DNA from: Asaia bogorensis
GTDB lineage: Bacteria > Pseudomonadota > Alphaproteobacteria > Acetobacterales > Acetobacteraceae
Direction: 5' to 3'
Assembly: GCA_945874515.1 (NCBI GenBank)
Contig: CAMCHA010000200.1
Coordinates: forward strand, 1 to 5,569
DNA length: 5,569 nucleotides
Shown here piece after piece: positions 1 through 4,616 of the stretch; the first letter of the stretch is position 1; the number at the start of each line of letters is the position of its first letter. The notes under the pieces are model-generated. The model was not told the DNA's origin and made no database searches. It saw nothing but the letters and a program-made list of their open reading frames with translations. The translations under genes and the position numbers were made by a program.

Positions 1-2
1 CG

Positions 3-53
3 GTCAGCCCCGGGGATCGCGTGACAGTCCTGCCCTTCAGCGCGATATTCTGA
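3..53 (+). CDS. 3' end of an upstream gene (partial, unidentified)
   Basis: Reading from base 3 gives 16 sense codons and then TGA at 51-53. The peptide reads VSPGDRVTVLPFSAIF. Twelve of the 16 codons end in G or C, like the confirmed genes beside it, and the PGDRV motif is typical of small beta-rich C-terminal segments in several enzyme families. The piece is too short to name a product. It lies 67 bases upstream of the acyl-CoA dehydrogenase and on the same strand, so it may belong to the same catabolic cluster. The main alternative is that this is non-coding DNA with a chance open frame. Confidence 0.4.
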   Translation, partial: VSPGDRVTVLPFSAIF

Positions 54-64
54 CATTTCGCGCC

Positions 65-70
65 TTGACG
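65..70 (+). promoter_or_regulatory. possible -35 element upstream of the acyl-CoA dehydrogenase
   Basis: TTGACG matches five of six bases of the sigma70 -35 consensus and lies 50 bases before the start codon. No convincing -10 hexamer appears 16-18 bases downstream; the best-spaced sequences match only about two of six bases. In Alphaproteobacteria the -35 is often the better conserved half, so this may still be a promoter, but support is partial. Confidence 0.25.
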
Positions 71-93
71 CATCGCCCCGCTGGTGATGCTTT
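70..93 (+). terminator. stem-loop, possible terminator of the upstream gene or operator
   Basis: GCATCGCC (70-77) pairs with GGTGATGC (83-90) through eight positions, one of them G-T, around a five-base loop, and three T follow directly. It lies 17 bases after the probable upstream stop codon, which fits a short intrinsic terminator. The T-run is only three bases, so it would be weak. The arms are nearly a perfect palindrome in DNA and overlap a possible promoter, so an operator for a regulator of the acyl-CoA genes is an alternative. Confidence 0.35.
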
Positions 94-105
94 GCGTATC
101 AGAAC

Positions 106-110
106 AAGGA
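106..110 (+). promoter_or_regulatory. ribosome binding site of the acyl-CoA dehydrogenase gene
   Basis: AAGGA lies ten bases before the ATG at 121 and is the only good Shine-Dalgarno match in the leader. It supports 121 as the start codon. Confidence 0.6.
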
Positions 111-120
111 AACAGCCACC

Positions 121-1299
121 ATGGACCATAACCCTTTGCCCTTCGCCCCCACCGAAGAAACGCGCATGCTGCAAGACCTGGTTGCGCGCTTCGTGGATAA
201 GGAACTTATCCCGCTGGAGCCCGCGATTCTAAAGCGGGAAGCCGAAGGCAAGGGCTTTAAGCTTTCGGAAGAAGAAGAAACGCGGCTACTCGCGCGCTGC
301 AAGGAATTGGGCCTTTGGGGGCTTGATGTGCCGGAGGAATTCGGCGGTGCCAATCTATCACTCAGCGCGCTTGCGGCCGCGGAAGAAGAATTGGGCCGCG
401 CCTGCGTGCCCTTCGTCATCCCGCCCGATAGCCCCAATCTGCACATGATGCTCTTGGTCGCCAATTCCATGCAGCGGGAGCGTTATCTTGCGCCTTACGC
501 TGAAGGCACGGCGCGTTCCGCCATGGCCATTTCCGAACCCGGCGCGGGCGGTGACCCCGCCGCCATGACCACGCGCGCGGTGAAGGATGGCAATGATTGG
601 GTCATCAATGGCCGCAAGATTTGGGTGAGCAATGTGCCGCGCGCGGATTTCATCATCCTGATGGCGCGCACCGGCGAAGGTAAGCGCCAGGAAGGGGTGA
701 CCGCCTTCATCGTGGAAAAGGGCACGCCCGGCTTCATCATTGAACGCGAAATTTCCATGATTGGCGGGCGCAAGACCTACGAATTGGTGTTCGAGGATTG
801 CCGTGTGCCGGAAAGCCAGGTGCTCGGCGAATTGGGCCGCGGCTATGCGCCCATGCAACTCCGCCTGAATGTCCGCCGCCTGCAAATGGGCGCGCGTTGC
901 GTTGGCATGACGCGCCGTGCTTTGGACATGATGGCGGATCAGGCACGCAACCGCGTGACCTTTGGCGTGCGGCTTGCGGACCGCCAGGCCATTCAATGGT
1001 GGGTCGCGGAAGCTGCAACCCGCATGCATGCTTGCAAGCTGATGGTGGCTGATTTGGCCGCCAAGCTTGATGCCGGCGCCGATGTGCGCATGGAAGCATC
1101 CATGCTGAAGGTGGAAGGCACGGAAATGGCGCAGGATATCCTGGACCAGGCCATGCAGACCTTCGGCGCCATGGGCGTGACGAAGGAACTTCCCTTGCAA
1201 TTGATGCACCAGCAGGTGCGGCTGATGCGCGTGTATGAAGGCCCGTCTGAGGTGCATCGCAGCGCCATTGGCCGGCGCATTCTGGGTTCCAAGGTCTGA
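121..1299 (+). CDS. acyl-CoA dehydrogenase family protein
   Basis: This 392-residue protein is a flavin enzyme that oxidises an acyl-CoA to the 2,3-enoyl-CoA, passing electrons to electron-transfer flavoprotein in the cytoplasm. The fold is visible in order: an N-terminal helical domain (about 1-130); a beta domain (about 131-240) with the FAD/substrate motif AISEPGAGGDP at 136-146 and INGRKIWVSN at 162-171; and a C-terminal helical domain (about 241-392). VYEGPSEVHR at 371-380 carries the expected catalytic glutamate, E373, at the position of MCAD Glu376. The usual EPxAGSD motif reads EPGAGGD here, with Gly for Ser. Length is normal for the family, and the start has a good ribosome site. It is followed after six bases by a CaiB-type CoA-transferase, suggesting that the substrate is first activated by CoA transfer. 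GPSEVH-type family members act on varied acids, so the substrate is unknown. Confidence 0.93.
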   Translation: MDHNPLPFAPTEETRMLQDLVARFVDKELIPLEPAILKREAEGKGFKLSEEEETRLLARCKELGLWGLDVPEEFGGANLSLSALAAAEEELGRACVPFVIPPDSPNLHMMLLVANSMQRERYLAPYAEGTARSAMAISEPGAGGDPAAMTTRAVKDGNDWVINGRKIWVSNVPRADFIILMARTGEGKRQEGVTAFIVEKGTPGFIIEREISMIGGRKTYELVFEDCRVPESQVLGELGRGYAPMQLRLNVRRLQMGARCVGMTRRALDMMADQARNRVTFGVRLADRQAIQWWVAEAATRMHACKLMVADLAAKLDAGADVRMEASMLKVEGTEMAQDILDQAMQTFGAMGVTKELPLQLMHQQVRLMRVYEGPSEVHRSAIGRRILGSKV

Positions 1300-1305
1300 T
1301 CCCGG

Positions 1306-2532
1306 ATGGCGGAACCGCATCGCCCGCTGGATGGGATTCTCGTTCTCGATCTCGGGCAGATTTACCAGGCGCCTTATTGTTCCTTCCTGATGGCGATGGC
1401 GGGCGCCACCGTCATCAAGATCGAACCGCCTGGCGGGGAATCGCTCCGTCGCCGTACCATGGTTTCCGGCGGTTCCGTGCCGCAGGCCATGCTGAATTCC
1501 AACAAGCTTGGCATTTCGATTGACTTCAAGAATGAAGCCGGGCGCGAGCTGTTCCTTTCCATGGTGGATCGCGCCGATATCCTGATTGAGAATTTCGCGC
1601 CGGGGGCAATGGACAAACTTGGCCTTGGGCAGGAAGCGCTGATCAAGCGCAACCCGCGGCTGATCTATGCGGCGGCATCCGGCTATGGCCGTTCGGGTTC
1701 GGATCGCGACAAGTTGGCGATGGACCTGACCGTGCAGGCGGCATCCGGCATCATGCACACCACGGGCTTCCCTGATGGCCCGCCGGTGAAATCCGGCCCG
1801 GCGGTGGTGGATTTTCTGGGGGGGACGCATCTTTACGCCGCCGCCATCACGGCGCTGTTTGATCGTGAGCGCACCGGGCGCGGGCGCTTTGTTGAAATCG
1901 CCATGCAGGATACGGTTTATCCGTGCTTGGCTTCCGCGCTTGGCATGCATTTCGGCGGGCTGCGCGGCAAGATCCCGCCGCGCACGGGCAATTCCCATGC
2001 GGGGCTCGCGATGGCGCCCTATAATGTCTATCCGACGAGTGATGGGTATTTGGCGATCATTGTGGTCAAGGAAGACCATTGGAACCGCCTGCTGCGCGCC
2101 ATGGGGCGCGAGGATTTGATGGGCGATGCGCGTTTTTCAACCAATCCCGCGCGCGTGCAAAACATGGTGGAGGTTGATGGGATGGTGACCGCCTGGCTTG
2201 CCGGCATGACGCGGGAAGTTGCCGTGGCAGCCACGCGCAAATTCGGCGTGCCGGCTGCGCCTGTGCGCGATTTGGATGAGGTGATCAATGATGCCGGCAT
2301 GCATGAACGCGGCATGCTGCATTGGATGGACCACCCTGAGGTTGGGCGCGTGTGCCTGCCATCCTCACCTTTGCGCTTCACGGACGCGCCGGCGCCGGCG
2401 CTGAAGCCGAGCCCCTTTCTCAATCAACATGAGGAAGAAGTGCTGGGTGGGATTTTCGGGTTTTCCGCAGAAGAACGCGCGGCGCTGCGGGAAGCGGGGG
2501 CGATTAGCTCGGCGGCGCAGGTGAAGGGGTAG
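1306..2532 (+). CDS. CaiB/BaiF (family III) CoA-transferase
   Basis: This 408-residue protein belongs to the family III CoA-transferases, which move CoA from a donor thioester to a carboxylic acid through an aspartyl-CoA thioester. The N-terminal region has the family pattern LDGILVLDLGQIYQAPYCS followed by GATVIKIEPPGGES (to residue 45). IENFAPGAMDKLGL and LIYAAASGYG follow at about 94-128. The catalytic aspartate is D169 in AVVDFLGG, the same number as Asp169 of formyl-CoA transferase. GRGRFVEIAMQD (191-202) and FGVPAAPVRDLDEV (313-326) complete the fold. The start codon is in the same frame as the acyl-CoA dehydrogenase, separated from it only by TGA-TCC-CGG, so the two genes are almost certainly cotranscribed and translationally coupled. 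Its last ~70 codons are repeated, diverged, at 3238-3444. Donor and acceptor substrates cannot be told from sequence. Confidence 0.93.
   Translation: MAEPHRPLDGILVLDLGQIYQAPYCSFLMAMAGATVIKIEPPGGESLRRRTMVSGGSVPQAMLNSNKLGISIDFKNEAGRELFLSMVDRADILIENFAPGAMDKLGLGQEALIKRNPRLIYAAASGYGRSGSDRDKLAMDLTVQAASGIMHTTGFPDGPPVKSGPAVVDFLGGTHLYAAAITALFDRERTGRGRFVEIAMQDTVYPCLASALGMHFGGLRGKIPPRTGNSHAGLAMAPYNVYPTSDGYLAIIVVKEDHWNRLLRAMGREDLMGDARFSTNPARVQNMVEVDGMVTAWLAGMTREVAVAATRKFGVPAAPVRDLDEVINDAGMHERGMLHWMDHPEVGRVCLPSSPLRFTDAPAPALKPSPFLNQHEEEVLGGIFGFSAEERAALREAGAISSAAQVKG
2324..2532 (+). repeat. direct repeat, upstream copy (3' end of the CoA-transferase gene)
   Basis: This segment, coding for about the last 69 codons of the CoA-transferase and ending at its TAG, recurs at 3238-3444 in the same orientation. 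By hand alignment the first 124 bases match at 112 positions without gaps (offset 914). The remainder is less similar and carries two single-base deletions in the downstream copy (offset 912 at the stop). Long identical blocks include 2386-2406. Similarity fades within a few bases after the stop codon. Confidence 0.9.
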
Positions 2533-2539
2533 GGGGGCA

Positions 2540-2558
2540 GGGCTTGAAAAGCCCCTTT
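2540..2558 (+). terminator. weak intrinsic terminator after the CoA-transferase gene
   Basis: GGGCTT (2540-2545) and AAGCCC (2549-2554) form a six-pair stem with a three-base loop, eight bases after the stop codon, followed by C and TTT. The short T-run makes it a modest terminator. Its position between the CoA-transferase unit and the hicAB promoter is what one would expect. Confidence 0.4.
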
Positions 2559-2578
2559 GCAACTAAAAACGGTTGCAA
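2557..2578. promoter_or_regulatory. inverted repeat, candidate operator of hicAB
   Basis: TTGCAAC (2557-2563) and GTTGCAA (2572-2578) are perfect 7-base inverted arms separated by eight bases. The right arm contains the whole -35 box of the hicAB promoter. HicB antitoxins of this class have a ribbon-helix-helix domain and are known to repress their own operon, so this is a plausible HicB binding site. A smaller palindrome, GCAT-A-ATGC (2595-2603), covers the -10 box. That these are operators is inference. Confidence 0.5.
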
Positions 2579-2601
2579 TCTCCTGCCCGAATGTGCATAA
2601 T
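2573..2601 (+). promoter_or_regulatory. sigma70-type promoter of hicAB
   Basis: TTGCAA (2573-2578, four of six consensus bases) and CATAAT (2596-2601, five of six) are separated by the ideal 17 bases. Transcription would start near 2608, giving a leader of about 29 bases before hicA. It is the best promoter match in the window and gives the hicAB pair its own expression, separate from the CoA-transferase unit. Confidence 0.6.
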
Positions 2602-2636
2602 GCCCCCCTGAAACAAGGTTAGCGCGGCAAAGTGGC

Positions 2637-2891
2637 ATGACCCGGCGTGACAAGCTGGTGGCCCGGCTGAAGGGCAGGCCGAAAGACTTTACCTGGGATG
2701 AACTGGTCAAGCTGCTTGAAGGTCTCGGCTATGCCGAGGCCGTGAGGGGCAAGACAGGCGGTTCCCGCCGGCGCTTTGTCCATGCCACCGCGCCAACCAT
2801 TGCTTTGCACAAGCCGCACCCCGGCAACATCGTCAAAATGTATGTCATTGATGATGTGCTGCGGGTTCTGACCGAAGGGGGTCTGATATGA
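2637..2891 (+). CDS. hicA: HicA-family toxin (variant with Arg in place of the active-site His)
   Basis: This 84-residue basic protein has the layout of HicA, the mRNA-cleaving toxin of a type II toxin-antitoxin system with a double-stranded-RNA-binding-like fold. Residues 18-32 (FTWDELVKLLEGLGY) form the first helix, followed by GKTGGSRRRFVH (38-49), a strand at 53-57, HKPHPG (58-63) and a final helix at about 66-80. Classical HicA carries GSHHxF with a catalytic His; here it reads GSRRRF, with Arg44 at that place. This substitution is, from memory, seen in a longer HicA subgroup, so the protein may work differently or be a subgroup rather than a dead toxin. The start is fixed because the next Met is residue 68, but the ribosome site is poor (only AAAGTGG just before the ATG). 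The stop overlaps the hicB start as ATGA, which is typical for the pair. Confidence 0.8.
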   Translation: MTRRDKLVARLKGRPKDFTWDELVKLLEGLGYAEAVRGKTGGSRRRFVHATAPTIALHKPHPGNIVKMYVIDDVLRVLTEGGLI

Positions 2892-3253
2892 GCACGATGC
2901 TGGAATACAAAGGGTATCTAGGATCGGTCGAATACAGCGATGAGGATGAGGTGCTGCACGGTCGCCTTGAATTCATCCGTGATCTGGTAAGCTACGAAGG
3001 CAAAGACGCCAAAGGGATCAAGGCAGCCTTCCAGGAAGCCGTGGATGATTATCTTGAGCTTTGCGAGGCTGAAGGCCGTAAGCCCGATGTGCCGTTGAAG
3101 GGCAGCTTCAACGTGCGCCCCGGGCGCGACCTTCATCGGCGCGCGATGCTTCACGCGAGGCGCCGGGGGATCAACCTGAACACTGTTGTCAGCGATGCGC
3201 TGCGGCGGTATTTGGAAGGCGAGGATCGCGCGGCAACGGATGGACGATCCTAA
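2888..3253 (+). CDS. hicB: HicB-family antitoxin with ribbon-helix-helix domain
   Basis: This 121-residue protein is the partner of the HicA toxin and probably both neutralises it and represses the operon. The N-terminal half is the partial RNase-H-like fold typical of HicB: YKGYLGSVEYS at 7-17, HGRLEFIRDLVSYEG at 24-38, and a helix with FQEAVDDYLELCE at 48-60. The C-terminal part is a ribbon-helix-helix DNA-binding domain: GSFNVRP strand (72-78), helix DLHRRAMLHARRRG (81-94), then INLNTVVSDALRRYL (95-109). A strong ribosome site (GAAGGGG, about seven bases upstream) precedes the ATG that overlaps the hicA stop. The last four residues and the TAA at 3251-3253 lie inside the downstream copy of the CoA-transferase tail, in another frame. 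The original C-terminus may therefore have been exchanged, though the known domains are complete. Confidence 0.88.
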   Translation: MSTMLEYKGYLGSVEYSDEDEVLHGRLEFIRDLVSYEGKDAKGIKAAFQEAVDDYLELCEAEGRKPDVPLKGSFNVRPGRDLHRRAMLHARRRGINLNTVVSDALRRYLEGEDRAATDGRS

Positions 3254-3444
3254 GGTTGGGCGCGTGTGCTTGCCATCCTCACCTTTGCGTTTTGCGGATG
3301 CGCCGGCGCCGGCGCTGAAGGCGAGCCCGTTTCTCAATCAGCATGAGGAAGAATTGCTGGGGAAATTTTGGGTTTTCGACGGAACAGCGCGCGGCGTTGC
3401 GGGGAGCGGGGGCCATCAGTACGGTGGCGCAGGTGAAAGGGTAG
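3238..3444 (+). pseudogene. remnant of a CaiB/BaiF CoA-transferase 3' end (downstream copy of the direct repeat)
   Basis: This is a second copy of the CoA-transferase tail. From 3240 it reads MDDPKVGRVCLPSSPLRF and continues through FLNQHEEELLG, matching residues 341-381 of the intact protein with only five amino-acid changes. Near 3362-3370 two single-base deletions shift the frame, so the rest of the tail is read wrongly and the matching TAG (3442-3444) is bypassed; the open frame runs to 3506. No start codon with a ribosome site exists, no catalytic region is present, and the first bases overlap hicB. It is therefore a fragment, not a gene. Among the 12 differences in the well-aligned part, about half are silent, which suggests that much of the divergence arose while the sequence was still under selection in a full gene. 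Confidence 0.85.
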
Positions 3445-3464
3445 GGGAGGTCATCCCTATAGCT

Positions 3465-3478
3465 GCCCCATCTGGGGC
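3465..3478 (+). terminator. short GC hairpin after the repeat, possible weak terminator
   Basis: GCCCC (3465-3469) and GGGGC (3474-3478) form a perfect five-pair stem with loop ATCT. The following sequence (GACAATAAAATTG) lacks a T-run, so efficient intrinsic termination on the plus strand is doubtful. It could terminate hicAB transcription or be a leftover hairpin of the displaced gene end. Confidence 0.3.
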
Positions 3479-3540
3479 GACAATAAAATTGCGTTTCTTG
3501 AAATAATTACTTAACTCTAGGCGTAACCTTCGTTGGTTTT

Positions 3541-3545
3541 GGGAG
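3541..3545 (+). promoter_or_regulatory. ribosome binding site of the small exported protein gene
   Basis: GGGAG sits six bases before the ATG at 3552. This supports that start and argues that the AT-rich gene is truly expressed. Confidence 0.55.
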
Positions 3546-3551
3546 CCGTAG

Positions 3552-3995
3552 ATGCGCTTGAACTGGAATAAAAGGCCGTGCTGGTTTTTGCAGAAAGCAG
3601 CATTCTTTGGCGCTTTTATGCTAGGAATCATTTTATCCGGGGAGGCTATCGCGTCATGCTGGCGCGTGGGGGAGTTTGCCGGTTTTTCAGCGCGATCAGA
3701 CTCGTCATATCGCATTGAGCCAGATGGATTTAGTGGTCGAGTTTTTCTTTTGACAATAAGCGACGGGGTAAGTTCCATCAGAATGGCAAATGGGCAGCAC
3801 TTTGAAGGCATTCGCTGCGAGAAACTAAATTCGTTTTCAATTCTTTGTAATGGCAGAAGGGGTGACGCAATATCGTTGGAAACTTGGTCTGTAGATGTGA
3901 GTCAATCACGTGCCTTCCATACAAAGACCATCAGTGGATATGGCTCCTTTGACGGCGGCAACTTGTTTATTGGTCGTATCGTCGGAAGATGCTGA
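3552..3995 (+). CDS. small exported protein of unknown function, AT-rich gene
   Basis: I do not recognise this 147-residue protein. It has a clear export signal: a basic start (K7, R8, K15), a hydrophobic run of about residues 16-30 (AAFFGAFMLGIILSG), then AIASC. Signal peptidase I could cut after A34. IASC at 33-36 also fits a lipobox, so a lipoprotein with C36 as the lipidated residue is possible. The mature part is rich in beta-forming residues and Ser/Gly, and has cysteines at 36, 89, 99 and 147, the last being the final residue; two disulfides are plausible if C36 is not lipidated. Conserved-looking stretches are LETWSVDVSQSR (109-120) and TKTISGYGSFDGGNLFIGRIVGRC. G+C is about 45% in the lines counted, against well over 60% for the neighbours, which suggests recent acquisition. 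A good ribosome site supports the start. It converges on smpB. Confidence 0.7.
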   Translation: MRLNWNKRPCWFLQKAAFFGAFMLGIILSGEAIASCWRVGEFAGFSARSDSSYRIEPDGFSGRVFLLTISDGVSSIRMANGQHFEGIRCEKLNSFSILCNGRRGDAISLETWSVDVSQSRAFHTKTISGYGSFDGGNLFIGRIVGRC

Positions 3996-4097
3996 AAAAA
4001 TTATAAAACTAAATTTAGCTTAGGCGGCTAACGCGAGAATTTTCGAAGCATTGCCCGCCTCTGTTGACTGATAGTCAAGTCATTGATGGCTGACGGC
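3996..4097. other. intergenic stretch between convergent genes, with small hairpins
   Basis: About 100 bases separate the exported-protein gene from the 3' end of smpB. They contain the 10-base palindrome CTAAATTTAG (4009-4018), arms TTAGC/GCTAA (4015-4019 and 4027-4031), and a perfect TTGACT-GAT-AGTCAA hairpin (4064-4078). The last lies about 20 bases beyond the smpB stop and could help end smpB transcription, but no T-run follows on either strand. No gene is seen here. Confidence 0.35.
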
Positions 4098-4583
4098 CTA
4101 CCCCTTATCCCGCATCAACCTCGCCTTATCCCGCTGCCAATCCCGCGCAGCAATCGCCGCACGCTTGTCGTGGTTCTTCTTGCCCTCAGCGAGCCCCAGC
4201 AACACCTTCGCCCGCCCACGTTCATTGAAATGAATATCCAGCGGCACAATCGTGGCCCCGTCGCGCGCGATGGCGCCGATCAATTCACGCGCTTGCTTAC
4301 TGTGCAGTAGTAACTTGCGTGGCCGGCGTGGTTCGAACCGCGCCACGAATGAACCCGCCTGCCATTCCGGGATATGGGCGTTGAACAGCCACATCTCCCC
4401 ATCGCGTTCGCCGGCCCAGGCTTCGGTCAGCGCGGCGCGACCAGCACGCAAGGACTTCACCTCAGGCCCCACCAGCGCAAGCCCCGCTTCGATGGTCTCC
4501 AAGATCTTGTAGTCAAACCGCGCCTTGCGGTTCTGCGCGGCGATCCCGTGGGAAATCATCCCCTTCTTGCGCGGTTCAGCCAT
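4098..4583 (-). CDS. smpB: SsrA-binding protein SmpB
   Basis: This 161-residue protein binds tmRNA and delivers it to stalled ribosomes for trans-translation, tagging incomplete proteins for degradation and releasing the ribosome. Family signatures are present in order: AAQNRKARFDYKILETIEAGLAL (15-37), GPEVKSLRAGRA (39-50, usually GTEVKSLR), NAHIPEW (68-74), RRPRKLLLH (86-94), LDIHFNERGRAKVLLGLAEG (115-134), and KKNHDKR (135-141), whose DKR acts near the decoding centre. A basic C-terminal tail follows, as in the family, and the length is normal. The start is bounded: an in-frame TGA lies two codons upstream of the ATG. The ribosome site is weak (GAG-like), so translation may depend on coupling with dapA, whose stop is 33 bases upstream. 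The tmRNA gene itself is not in this window. Confidence 0.96.
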   Translation of the reverse strand: MAEPRKKGMISHGIAAQNRKARFDYKILETIEAGLALVGPEVKSLRAGRAALTEAWAGERDGEMWLFNAHIPEWQAGSFVARFEPRRPRKLLLHSKQARELIGAIARDGATIVPLDIHFNERGRAKVLLGLAEGKKNHDKRAAIAARDWQRDKARLMRDKG

Positions 4584-4590
4584 ATCTCAC

Positions 4591-4609
4591 GCGCCCACCG
4601 CGCGGGCGC
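4591..4609 (-). other. GC-rich stem-loop between dapA and smpB
   Basis: GCGCCC (4591-4596) and GGGCGC (4604-4609) form a perfect six-pair stem with a seven-base loop in the 33-base gap between dapA and smpB. No T-run follows on the minus strand. It is better read as an RNA-processing or attenuating hairpin, or one that tunes access to the weak smpB ribosome site, than as a full terminator. Confidence 0.4.
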
Positions 4610-4616
4610 ATCCCTT

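Noticed and set aside
358..2079. 573-residue open frame on the minus strand
   Set aside because: It lies antisense across two well-supported enzyme genes, its product is full of His and Arg with no recognisable domain, and long antisense frames are expected opposite GC-rich coding DNA.
2918..3337. minus-strand frame with a near-identical partner at 2028-2423
   Set aside because: The similarity of the two predicted products merely reflects the antisense of the direct repeat; neither is a gene.
2324..3444. repeat pair interpreted as insertion-sequence or transposon ends
   Set aside because: The repeats are direct, diverged and coding, with no terminal inverted repeats, no short target duplication and no transposase, so a classical insertion sequence is not supported.
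3186..3506. 106-residue plus-strand frame overlapping the end of hicB
   Set aside because: Its recognisable part is only the displaced CoA-transferase tail, it is frameshifted in the second half, and neither the ATG at 3186 nor the one at 3240 has a ribosome site. It is treated as a pseudogene fragment.
3489..3517. possible promoter (TTGCGT, then TAACTC) upstream of the exported-protein gene
   Set aside because: The spacing is 17 bases, but the -10 candidate matches only about two of six consensus bases. The region is AT-rich, so such matches arise by chance.
3996..4097. tmRNA or other small RNA gene beside smpB
   Set aside because: No tRNA-like ends, tag frame or extended pairing is visible in this 100-base gap; there are only short hairpins.
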